Assembly (NCBI RefSeq): GCF_003609575.1
Contig: NZ_MBTA01000023.1
Coordinates: 186,001-250,000 of the forward strand
Direction: 5' to 3'
DNA: 64,000 bases
Origin: Pelobium manganitolerans
GTDB taxonomy: Bacteria > Bacteroidota > Bacteroidia > Sphingobacteriales > Sphingobacteriaceae
A model generated the notes under the pieces. The model was not told the DNA's origin. It searched no databases and saw nothing but the letters and a program-made list of their open reading frames with translations. Shown in pieces: positions 17,363 to 26,218 of this stretch. Position numbers and translations under genes: made by a program. How positions within the stretch are numbered: position 1 is the stretch's first letter; each line of letters starts with the position of its first letter.

Positions 17363-20068
17363 ATGATGATGAAACCGAGACAAATTTTTTGCCTTTTAAT
17401 AACTATTACCTTTTTGCTAGGTGCTTTAGTTTCGAGCGCACAAAATTTGAAAGAGATTAGATTAAGTGCTCCGGCAAATGCTAGCGAACGTGTGTTGTAT
17501 GGCGTTGAAAAACTTTCTGCCACCTTGCGTGCCAACAATTATCAGCTCCAGACAAAAAAAGCGGGCAAAGGCAGCCTTAGCATTAACATCAACAAAAATT
17601 ACGATAATACATTAGCTAAAGAAGGTTTCCGTATCATCAGAAATGGCAACAGTGTGGAAATAAGTGGCCGTGATGACAGTGGCCTGCTTTACGCATGTTT
17701 AGATTTAGCAGAACGCGTAAAAGGCTCGGGAAAAATTCCGGAGCAATTAAATATTAGCGACCAGCCCGAAATGGTTTTGCGAGGCACCTGCATAGGCATT
17801 CAAAAGCCAACGATATTGCCGGGACACGAGATTTATGAATATCCGTACACGCCAGAAAGTTTTCCCTGGCTTTACGATAAAGCTTTGTGGGTAAAGTATT
17901 TAGATATGATGGTGGAGAACCGTTACAATTCGCTATATCTATGGAACGGCCATCCTTTCTCTTCATTGGTAAAGCTTAAAGACTATCCGGAAGCGCTGGA
18001 GGTTGATGAGGCTACTTTTAAAAAGAACGAAGAAATTTATGAGTTTATCACCAAAGAGGCTGATAAACGAGGAATTTGGGTAATCCAGATGTTTTATAAC
18101 ATCATTGTGCCAAAGCCCTTCGCGGAAAAAAGGGCTTTGAAAACACAGGATCGGAACAGACCAATTGTGCCCGTTATTGCCGATTATACTCGGAAAGCAA
18201 TAGCGGCCTTTGTAGCTAAATATCCTAATGTTGGTTTACTGGTGACATTGGGTGAAGCTATGGAAGGCGTTGGCCAAATGGACATCGATTGGTTTACCCA
18301 AACCATATTACCCGGCGTTAAAGACGGTTTAGCCACTATTGGCAAAACCAACGAGCCGCCTATCGTGTTGCGTGCGCACGATACAGACGCACCGGCTGTA
18401 ATGAAAGCGGCCTTGCCTATTTACAAAAATTTGTACACCATGGCTAAGTACAATGGCGAGGCGCTCACTACGTACACACCGCGAGGCAAATGGGCCGAGT
18501 TGCACCGCGAGTTGAGCGCCATTGGTACGGTGCAAATTGAAAACGTGCATATTTTGGCCAACCTAGAACCTTTCCGCTACAGCTCCCCAGATTTTATTCA
18601 GAAATCTGTAAAGGCCATGCACTCGGTTTACCATGCCAATGGTTTGCATTTATATCCGCAAGCTTCTTATTGGGATTGGCCATATACCGCAGACAAAGCC
18701 GACCCGCGTTTGTTGCAGATAGACCGCGATTGGATGTGGTACAAGGCTTGGGCGCGTTACGCTTGGAAAGCCGATAGGACTAAATCTGAAGAAAATTTGT
18801 ACTGGGGAAAATTGCTCGGCCAAACCTTTGGTGCAAACCAAAAAGCTTCTGAAAATATTTTAACAGCCTATGAAGAAAGCGGTGAAATTTCGCCTAAGCT
18901 GCTCCGCCGTGTGGGTATCACAGACGGTAACAGGCAAACCCTAACTTTGGGCATGTTGATGACCCAGCTCATTAATCCTTTCCGTTACGGCCTATTTACC
19001 TTGCTGTACGAGTCTGAAGCGCCCGAGGGCGAAATGATTATTGAGTACGCTAAAAAAGAAGCCGAAAACCAAGCCCACATTGGCGAAACCCCGATACAGG
19101 TAGCTAATGAAGTTGTAGAACACGCCAGGCTGGCGGTAAAAGCGATTGACGAAGCTACAGACGGCGTAACGGCCAATAAAAAGGAATTTGAAAGGCTGAA
19201 AAATGATATCTACTGCTATGATGCTATGGCAAAGTTTTACGCCAACAAAATAAAAGCGGCTACGCAGGTATTAAAGTTTAAATACAGCAGTAATATCGAT
19301 GATTTGGAAGCTGCCGTACCTATGTTAGCGCAGAGCGTAAAAAACTGGCAAGTACTTACAGATTTAACCAAAGATCATTACCTGTATGCCAATAGTATGC
19401 AAACTAAACAGCGCAAAATCCCGATGCGCGGAGTAGATGCCACTTTTATCCACTGGACAGAAATGTTGCCGGTTTACCAAAAGGAACTGGCTGATTTTAA
19501 AAAGCACATTGCGCAGTTGCGCCAACAAACCAAAGGCGGAGATATCGTGAAAACGATACCGCTTAAAAATGCAAACGTAAAGTTTGTAGATAAAAATATC
19601 AGTTTTTATACCGTAACAGAAGGTGCTAAACCAAGGAAAGGCGAAAGCGTTACTTTACAAAACGTTGCGCCCGAATTACAAGGTTTAAAAGCGGTGCAAT
19701 TGGGCAAATCGGATCAGGTGATGTACGGTACAAAGCTTAGTTTTGAGAACGATAAACCTGTGAAGGTTTTGGTAGCCTACTATAAAGAACCGAAAAGCGG
19801 AGATTTACTGCCTCCGGTTTTAGAGATAGATGCAAGTGCTAATGATTACGGGCAGGCCGAGATAAAAATTGCGAATGCCATTAAAACATCAAACGGGCGA
19901 TTGTTAAATATTCATACTTTCAGCTTCCCGAAAGGAAAAAACACATTAAGCCTAGGCAAAGGCGCAGCGTTGGTTTTAGGTGTGATTAACGACGACGAGC
20001 CACTGCGCATCCATAACGCAGGTTTTGATGGGAGCGGACAAGATATTGACTGGTTATTTGAAGAATAA
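17363..20068 (+). CDS. Secreted alpha-glucuronidase-family glycoside hydrolase
   Basis: A 901-residue protein with a signal peptide (cleavage near VSSA-Q, residue 26). The N-terminal domain contains DDSGLLYACLDLAERV, the helix signature of the GH20b/GH67-type N domain. It is followed by a TIM-barrel-like region with WVKYLDMMVENRYNSLYLW and GLLVTLGEAMEGV, and a helical region to about residue 730. The C-terminal 150 residues look like a beta-sandwich accessory domain. This suggests an exo-acting alpha-glucuronidase or alpha-galacturonidase-like enzyme, but the catalytic acids cannot be fixed by eye. It is first in the rightward operon, with 3 bp to the next gene. Confidence 0.68.
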   Translation: MMMKPRQIFCLLITITFLLGALVSSAQNLKEIRLSAPANASERVLYGVEKLSATLRANNYQLQTKKAGKGSLSININKNYDNTLAKEGFRIIRNGNSVEISGRDDSGLLYACLDLAERVKGSGKIPEQLNISDQPEMVLRGTCIGIQKPTILPGHEIYEYPYTPESFPWLYDKALWVKYLDMMVENRYNSLYLWNGHPFSSLVKLKDYPEALEVDEATFKKNEEIYEFITKEADKRGIWVIQMFYNIIVPKPFAEKRALKTQDRNRPIVPVIADYTRKAIAAFVAKYPNVGLLVTLGEAMEGVGQMDIDWFTQTILPGVKDGLATIGKTNEPPIVLRAHDTDAPAVMKAALPIYKNLYTMAKYNGEALTTYTPRGKWAELHRELSAIGTVQIENVHILANLEPFRYSSPDFIQKSVKAMHSVYHANGLHLYPQASYWDWPYTADKADPRLLQIDRDWMWYKAWARYAWKADRTKSEENLYWGKLLGQTFGANQKASENILTAYEESGEISPKLLRRVGITDGNRQTLTLGMLMTQLINPFRYGLFTLLYESEAPEGEMIIEYAKKEAENQAHIGETPIQVANEVVEHARLAVKAIDEATDGVTANKKEFERLKNDIYCYDAMAKFYANKIKAATQVLKFKYSSNIDDLEAAVPMLAQSVKNWQVLTDLTKDHYLYANSMQTKQRKIPMRGVDATFIHWTEMLPVYQKELADFKKHIAQLRQQTKGGDIVKTIPLKNANVKFVDKNISFYTVTEGAKPRKGESVTLQNVAPELQGLKAVQLGKSDQVMYGTKLSFENDKPVKVLVAYYKEPKSGDLLPPVLEIDASANDYGQAEIKIANAIKTSNGRLLNIHTFSFPKGKNTLSLGKGAALVLGVINDDEPLRIHNAGFDGSGQDIDWLFEE

Positions 20069-20071
20069 AAC

Positions 20072-21625
20072 ATGATACGTAATGCTGTTGCAGGCTTATT
20101 TTTAGCCTCCTTTCTTTTGGTTGCACCTACTAAAGCCCAAGAAAAAAGAATTGTTTTAAAACCCGAGCTGATGAAACCCGACATCAGCTACTTTAATTCG
20201 CTGGATTCGGAAGATGTGGTAAATGCCATCTCTAACGAAAAAACATACGAGTTTTTGTCTAAACAGATTCCGCTTTTTGATTGTCCGGACTCGGCCATTA
20301 AAAAAATATATTACTACCGCTGGTGGACCATGCGCAAGCATCTTAAACAAACACCGGATGGTTACGTTTTTACCGAGTTTTTGACGCCAATGAAGCACGG
20401 CGGAAAGTATAACGCCATTAGCAGCGCGGTTGGCTTGCAACTGAATGAGGCACGTTGGTTTTACAACCAGGAAATTGTAAAGCAATACGCTAATTTTTGG
20501 CTCAATGTGGATGCGAACGAGGCAAAACCGCATTTGCACAATTTTAGTAACTGGCTGGCTTGGTCTTTTCTAGATATTTACAAGGTAGATCATCAGCTTG
20601 ATTTTGTAAAGCGCAATTTGCAGGCATTAAATAAAGATTATCACCAATGGGAAGATGAACGCCAAAACCCCGATCAAACTTTTTGGCAGTATGATGTAAG
20701 GGATGCCATGGAGGAATCTATAAGTGGTGGCCGTAGAGAAAAAAACGTTCGCCCCACCATCAACAGCTACATGTACGGCAGTGCAAAAGCAATGAGTATT
20801 ATGGCGGGTTTGGCTGGGGTTGATAGCCTAAAGGCAAAATATCAGCTAAAAGCAGAAGCTTTAAAAAATATTGTAGAAACCAAACTTTGGAACAGCGAAT
20901 CGGGTTTTTTTGAGGTAGTAAAAGAAAAAGGCGGTTTTGCGCAAGCGCGCGAAGCCATCGGTTTTATCCCTTGGTATTTTAATTTGCCTGCTGATGATAA
21001 AAAATACGAAGTGGCTTGGCACCAGTTGGTAGATACGGCTGGTTTTTGCGCACCTTGGGGCTTAACCACGGCAGAAAGAAGGCATCCCGGTTTCCGTACA
21101 CATGGCAGTGGGCATGGTTGCGAGTGGGACGGCGCCATTTGGCCTTATGCTACCACGCAAACTTTAACTGCTTTAAGCAATTACATCAACAACTATAAAA
21201 ATCATGATGCCATGAGCGCCGATGTTTTTTACAAAGAACTGCACAAATACGCAATGGCGCACGTTAAACAAGGCAACACCTACATTGGCGAATATCAGGA
21301 CGAAAAAACCGGACAGTGGTTAAAAGGAAACAAAAGCGCCAGAAGCCGTTTTTACCATCATTCCAGCTACGTGGATCTGGTAATTAGCGATTTAATCGGT
21401 TTAAAACCGCAAATTGACGATACCCTATTGATACAACCTTTAGTGCCACAAAATAAGTGGGATTGGTTTTGCCTAGACGGTGTACAATATCACGGAAAAA
21501 CTTTCACCATTATTTGGGATAAAAACGGTAAAAAGTACGGAAAAGGTAAAGGTTTCTTGGTTTTCCAAGATGGCAAACGCATTCACAAAAGCAATAAACT
21601 AAAAAGTATAAAAAAGTCTCTCTAA
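20072..21625 (+). CDS. Secreted MGH1-like (alpha/alpha)6-barrel glycoside hydrolase
   Basis: A 517-residue protein with a signal peptide ending near PTKAQ. The mature region has paired Trp/Tyr-rich helices typical of six-hairpin glycosidases of the GH37/GH63/MGH1 kind. Examples are FWQYDVRDAMEESISGGRR, INSYMYGSAKAMSIMAGLAG and HGCEWDGAIWPYATTQTLTAL, where the Asp/Glu positions in the first and third match the usual acid and base places. The exact CAZy family is not recognised. It is translationally close to both neighbours (3-bp spacers) and so acts on the same polysaccharide. Confidence 0.68.
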   Translation: MIRNAVAGLFLASFLLVAPTKAQEKRIVLKPELMKPDISYFNSLDSEDVVNAISNEKTYEFLSKQIPLFDCPDSAIKKIYYYRWWTMRKHLKQTPDGYVFTEFLTPMKHGGKYNAISSAVGLQLNEARWFYNQEIVKQYANFWLNVDANEAKPHLHNFSNWLAWSFLDIYKVDHQLDFVKRNLQALNKDYHQWEDERQNPDQTFWQYDVRDAMEESISGGRREKNVRPTINSYMYGSAKAMSIMAGLAGVDSLKAKYQLKAEALKNIVETKLWNSESGFFEVVKEKGGFAQAREAIGFIPWYFNLPADDKKYEVAWHQLVDTAGFCAPWGLTTAERRHPGFRTHGSGHGCEWDGAIWPYATTQTLTALSNYINNYKNHDAMSADVFYKELHKYAMAHVKQGNTYIGEYQDEKTGQWLKGNKSARSRFYHHSSYVDLVISDLIGLKPQIDDTLLIQPLVPQNKWDWFCLDGVQYHGKTFTIIWDKNGKKYGKGKGFLVFQDGKRIHKSNKLKSIKKSL

Positions 21626-21628
21626 TTG

Positions 21629-23203
21629 ATGAAACCCACTTTAAAAACTGCGAGAAACTTAAGCCTATGCTTAGCTTTCTTTTTAATGTTAGCAAACAAA
21701 GCCAGTGCGCAAAAATACTTTAACGTGCAAGATTACGGGGCAAAGGCGGATAGCAGCACTTTAGCTACTGTAGCCATACAAAAAGCCATTGCGGCTGCGG
21801 TTAAAGTTGGCGGCGGAACCATTTATTTTGGCCCCGGAAAATACTTAACCGGCCCCATACATTTAAAAAGCAACATTAATATTTTAATAGACGCCGGTGC
21901 CGAACTGCACTTCAGCGATAATTTTGACCATTACTTACCTGCGGTTCCTAGCCGTTGGGAAGGTACCATGGTCAACAACTTTTCTCCGCTTTTTTATGCT
22001 TATGAGGCCGAAAACATTTCGATAACCGGGCGTGGTTTAATTAACGGAAACGGAAAAAAGTGGTGGGCAACGTCAGAGAATTTTGCCAATGTGCAACCCA
22101 CCAAATACATGGAAATTTTTAAGCAGAACAACAAAAACGTGATTGCTCCAGATTTGAAAGGCTGGATAGAACGTGGTTTTTTACGTCCGCCTTTTATACA
22201 GTTTATGTTCTGCAAAAACGTGCTGATCCAAGGCATCAAAATAATTAACTCGCCTTTTTGGACCGTTAATCCGCAATTCTGCGAAAATGTAACGGTGCAG
22301 GGGGTAACCATAGAAAATCCGCCGTCACCAAATACAGATGGAATTAATCCCGAGTCGTGCAGATACGTGCATATTTCAGATTGCCACATTAGCGTAGGCG
22401 ATGACTGTATCACTATTAAATCTGGCAAAGACCGCGACGGTCGCCGTATGAATGTTCCGGCAGAAAATTATACCATCACCAATACCACCATGCTTTCGGG
22501 CCATGGTGGCGTAGTGATAGGCAGTGAAATGTCTGGCGGGGTAAAAAAGATTGTGATTTCTAACTGTGTGTTTGACGGTACCGATCGTGGCATCCGCATT
22601 AAATCTGCGCGGGGCAGGGGAGGCGTGGTTGAAGATATCCGCGTAAGCAATATCATCATGAAAAACATTCAGGATGAAGCTATTGTTTTAAACATGCAAT
22701 ATGCTAAAACCGAGGTTGAACCCGTTTCTGAGCGTACGCCTATTTTTCGCAACATTCATTTCAGCAATATCACGGGGGTGGATATTAATGTTGCCGGTAA
22801 AATTGTAGGTATTGAGGAGTTGCCGGTGGATCAGATTACATTTAACGATATCCAAATGGATGCTAAAGAAGGTTTTAACCTGCTAAACGCTAGCAATATC
22901 GAGTTTCACCAAGTTACGGTAAACGCAAAAAACGGCAGCGCTTTAAAGACAGATAACGTTACTAATTTGGAGCTAAACGGTTTTAAAACCAACAAACCAT
23001 TGGCAGATAGTCCGGTTATTTCGTTAAAAAACACCTCGAACGTATTTATTCACAACAGCTGGCCAAAAGCGGGTTCACCTAATTTTGTAAGCATCAGCGG
23101 TAGCAAATCGTCCAACTTTACTATAAAAAATAACAACTTTAAAGCTTTAAAAAACCCTGTAATTAAAAGTTCGGAGGTAAAGGAAAAATTGGTTTTTGAT
23201 TAG
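21629..23203 (+). CDS. Secreted polygalacturonase-type glycoside hydrolase family 28 enzyme
   Basis: The protein has 524 residues from the ATG at 21629; a TTG just before it is ignored. A signal peptide ends near ASAQ. The GH28 beta-helix signatures are all present: NTDG (in PSPNTDGINPE), the Asp pair in VGDDCI, the catalytic-site GHG in MLSGHGGVVIG, and RIK in DRGIRIKSARG. GH28 enzymes hydrolyse alpha-1,4-linked galacturonic acid or rhamnogalacturonan backbones. Many short beta-strand repeats follow to the C-terminus. It is the clearest indicator that the operon targets pectin. Confidence 0.93.
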   Translation: MKPTLKTARNLSLCLAFFLMLANKASAQKYFNVQDYGAKADSSTLATVAIQKAIAAAVKVGGGTIYFGPGKYLTGPIHLKSNINILIDAGAELHFSDNFDHYLPAVPSRWEGTMVNNFSPLFYAYEAENISITGRGLINGNGKKWWATSENFANVQPTKYMEIFKQNNKNVIAPDLKGWIERGFLRPPFIQFMFCKNVLIQGIKIINSPFWTVNPQFCENVTVQGVTIENPPSPNTDGINPESCRYVHISDCHISVGDDCITIKSGKDRDGRRMNVPAENYTITNTTMLSGHGGVVIGSEMSGGVKKIVISNCVFDGTDRGIRIKSARGRGGVVEDIRVSNIIMKNIQDEAIVLNMQYAKTEVEPVSERTPIFRNIHFSNITGVDINVAGKIVGIEELPVDQITFNDIQMDAKEGFNLLNASNIEFHQVTVNAKNGSALKTDNVTNLELNGFKTNKPLADSPVISLKNTSNVFIHNSWPKAGSPNFVSISGSKSSNFTIKNNNFKALKNPVIKSSEVKEKLVFD

Positions 23204-23205
23204 GT

Positions 23206-23400
23206 GGTCCGAGGTTGGGTGTTAGGTGGTTCGGGGTTAGTTGGTTCGGTGTTAGGCCCGTTCGTCTTTAGTCCTTACTCTTATAAAGTGGTCAGGTGTT
23301 AGTTTCGTCCCGTCTTTAATCCTTACTCCTATAAAATGCTTAGTTAATCATTCCGTCTTTAATCCTTACTCCTTATTCCTTACTCATATAAAAGTATTTA
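23206..23400. repeat. Degenerate repeated-word spacer
   Basis: The gap between the GH28 and GH95 genes is built of near-repeats. First come GGTTNGGTGTTAGG-like words at about 23206-23260. Three copies of GTCTTTAxTCCTTACTC, each followed by TATAAAA, then run to about 23395. Similar words recur in other gaps of the window. It contains no credible gene. Confidence 0.6.
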
Positions 23401-23406
23401 TTTAGG

Positions 23407-26214
23407 ATGAAAAAACTTATTCTGTTTCTTTTTATTACGATTTGTAACGGTGCTTACGCCCAAAACCGCTTATGGTACACACAAGAAGCCAAAGCTTGGA
23501 CAGACGCTTTGCCATTGGGCAACGGCCGTTTAGGCGCAATGGTTTACGGTGGTGTAGAAACAGATCACATCCAATTTAACGAAGAAACCATCTGGACCGG
23601 TCGCCCGCGAGATTACTCGCACCCCGGCGCCGTAAAATATCTGCAACAAATCCGCACCTTGTTAAACGAAGGAAAACAGAAAGAAGCCGAAAAAATTGGG
23701 ATGACCCATTTTATGGGTTTAAAAGACCATGATGAGTTGGAGTATGTGAAATTGCGGGCAAATTGGTTAAAAAAGATACGTGCTAACGAAGCTTTGGCCG
23801 ATGCAGATTTGGACATTGCGGGTTGGCAAAAAATGACCGTACCAACGCTAAACGGTTTCGAGACAGAGGGTTTAGAAGGCGTTGACGGTGCTGTTTGGTT
23901 CCGCAATAGTTTTGACCTGCCCGAAGCTTGGAAAGGCAAAAAGCTGTACATGGATTTGGGAAAAATCCGTGACGAAGATTATACTTACGTTAACGGAAAG
24001 CTGATTGGGAATGATGAAGGCATCAGCAAAAAAAGGCATTACGAGATACCTGCCGATGTGTTAAAGCCTGGGAAAAACGCCATCGCCATCCAGGTAATCA
24101 ACTACTTTGATAAAGGCGGTTTTGCCGGGACCAAAGGCGACGACCGTATTTTTGTGATTTACCCAGAAGATGCGAAGCCAGAGAGCGGAATTGCCATTGC
24201 GCCACAATGGGCCTATAAAATTCAGGATGAAGATCCGCCTGCTTACCCGCAGTACCAAGCAAGCTATCAGCCTTTCGGCGATTTATACCTGCAATTTGCG
24301 AAAGGGAAATCGGCGCCAAGCAATTACTACAGAGACTTAGATATCTCGAAAGCCATTGCATCTGTAAGTTACCAGCAAGATGGGGTAAACTACCAGCGTA
24401 AATATTTGGTAAGCGCGGCAGATCAAGTTTTGGCTATCCATTTAAGTGCGGATAAAAGACAAAGCATTTCATTTAAAGCCGTGCTGGGCAGTGCACACAA
24501 AGCACAACAATTTATGCAAATTGATGCGCATACTTTGGCGCTGAAGGTGCAGGTAAAAGACGGTGCAGTTTATGGGTTTTGCCAGCTTTATATACATGCG
24601 CCAAAAGGAAAAATCACCATTCATGCGCATGATATTGAGGTGAGCAATGCCAATAGTGCAACACTTTATTTAGTGGGCGCAAGTAACTTTAAAAATTATC
24701 AGGATGTTTCTGCAAACGCAAAAGAAATTACTGCTGCGCAGTTGGCCAATGTGAAAAATAAATCGTTTAAAGCGGTTGAAAAGGCACATATTAAAGAGTA
24801 TCAAAGCTATTTCAATCGTTTTTTTGTAAATCTAGGAGCGGATAACAGCAGTTTGCCCACAGACCAGCGGATCCAAAATTATAGCCATCAAAAAGATCCG
24901 GCATTGTTAGCCTTGTATATGCAATATGCGCGTTACCTAATGATTTCGTCCTCTCGTCCGGGCACGCAGGCGGCTAATTTGCAAGGCATCTGGAACAATT
25001 TACTAACGCCGCCTTGGGGCAGTAAATATACCACCAATATTAACTTGGAGATGAATTATTGGCCGGCAGATTTGTTGGGCTTGGGCGATTGTGCAGAACC
25101 TTTATTTTCTTTGGTTAAAGACTTAGCGGTGTCCGGCGCAAAAACCGCCAAAGTTCATTACGGCGCGCCGGGATGGGTAGAGCATCATAATACGGATATT
25201 TGGCGTGCCACGGCGCCCATTAACAATTCTAACCACGGTATTTGGCAAGGCGGATCGGGCTGGTTGGTGCAACATTTATGGGAGCATTACCTGTTTACCC
25301 AAAATCTAGAGTTTTTACGTAATACGGCATATCCGCTAATGAAAAGCGCTGCGGCTTTTTATCAATACAATTTAGTTAAAGACGAAAAAACGGGCTGGTT
25401 AATTAGCTCGCCATCTAACTCGCCCGAGAATGGAGGTTTAGTGGCTGGGCCTACGATGGACCATCAAATTATCCGTAGCTTATTTGAACGTTGCGTAAAA
25501 GCCAGCGAAATTTTAGGTCGGGATAAAGCTTTCGCCGATAGTTTGCGCAAGCTTATCCCGCAGATTGCGCCTAACCAAGTTGGCAAACACAGGCAGTTGC
25601 AAGAGTGGTTGCAAGATATTGACGATACCACAAACACGCACCGCCACGTTTCGCACTTGTGGGGCGTTTATCCGGGCAATGATATTAACTACATCCAAAA
25701 CCCCAAAATGATGGATGCGGCCAAGCAATCTTTAATTTACCGTGGCGATGACGGCACCGGCTGGAGCATTGCCTGGAAGGTGAATTTGTGGGCGCGTTTC
25801 CGCGATGGCGACCATGCCTTGTTGATGATGGACAAATTGCTGACTCCTGCCGAAGGCGAAAATGAAAAAGAAAAAGGTGGTGTTTACCGCAATATGTTTG
25901 ATGCGCATCCTCCTTTCCAAATTGATGGTAATTTTGGCGGTGCCGCAGGTTTAGCCGAAATGGTTTTGCAAAGCCAAAACGGAAGTTTGGATATTTTGCC
26001 GGCATTGCCAAGCGCATTGCTAAATGGCGAAATGCGCGGATTAAAAGCTAGGGGTGGTTATACTGTGGATATCAGCTGGGAAAACGGAGAGTTGGCAAGT
26101 TTGACGGTTAAATCAAAAATTACGCAAACCTGCCGCATCAACTATCAAGGAACAAACAAAACATTTACTGCAAAAGCCGGCAAAACTTACCGTTTTGGCG
26201 CGCAATTACAATAA
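23407..26214 (+). CDS. Secreted GH95 alpha-L-fucosidase/galactosidase with inserted beta-sandwich domain
   Basis: A 935-residue protein with a signal peptide ending near GAYAQ. The GH95 N-domain begins at RLWYTQEAKAWTDALPLGNGRLGAMVYG and resumes at YQPFGDLYLQF near residue 288. Between about residues 105 and 283 an extra domain is inserted (GAVWFRNSFDLPEAWKGKKL to DDRIFVIYPED), like the sugar-binding jelly roll of GH2 and sialate esterases. Catalytic regions NINLEMNYWPADL, SNSPENGG and DAHPPFQIDGNFGG are intact. GH95 enzymes remove terminal alpha-1,2-L-fucose or L-galactose, which fits the downstream deoxyhexose catabolism genes. It is followed after 4 bp by the GH2 gene. Confidence 0.9.
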   Translation: MKKLILFLFITICNGAYAQNRLWYTQEAKAWTDALPLGNGRLGAMVYGGVETDHIQFNEETIWTGRPRDYSHPGAVKYLQQIRTLLNEGKQKEAEKIGMTHFMGLKDHDELEYVKLRANWLKKIRANEALADADLDIAGWQKMTVPTLNGFETEGLEGVDGAVWFRNSFDLPEAWKGKKLYMDLGKIRDEDYTYVNGKLIGNDEGISKKRHYEIPADVLKPGKNAIAIQVINYFDKGGFAGTKGDDRIFVIYPEDAKPESGIAIAPQWAYKIQDEDPPAYPQYQASYQPFGDLYLQFAKGKSAPSNYYRDLDISKAIASVSYQQDGVNYQRKYLVSAADQVLAIHLSADKRQSISFKAVLGSAHKAQQFMQIDAHTLALKVQVKDGAVYGFCQLYIHAPKGKITIHAHDIEVSNANSATLYLVGASNFKNYQDVSANAKEITAAQLANVKNKSFKAVEKAHIKEYQSYFNRFFVNLGADNSSLPTDQRIQNYSHQKDPALLALYMQYARYLMISSSRPGTQAANLQGIWNNLLTPPWGSKYTTNINLEMNYWPADLLGLGDCAEPLFSLVKDLAVSGAKTAKVHYGAPGWVEHHNTDIWRATAPINNSNHGIWQGGSGWLVQHLWEHYLFTQNLEFLRNTAYPLMKSAAAFYQYNLVKDEKTGWLISSPSNSPENGGLVAGPTMDHQIIRSLFERCVKASEILGRDKAFADSLRKLIPQIAPNQVGKHRQLQEWLQDIDDTTNTHRHVSHLWGVYPGNDINYIQNPKMMDAAKQSLIYRGDDGTGWSIAWKVNLWARFRDGDHALLMMDKLLTPAEGENEKEKGGVYRNMFDAHPPFQIDGNFGGAAGLAEMVLQSQNGSLDILPALPSALLNGEMRGLKARGGYTVDISWENGELASLTVKSKITQTCRINYQGTNKTFTAKAGKTYRFGAQLQ

Positions 26215-26218
26215 TAAC

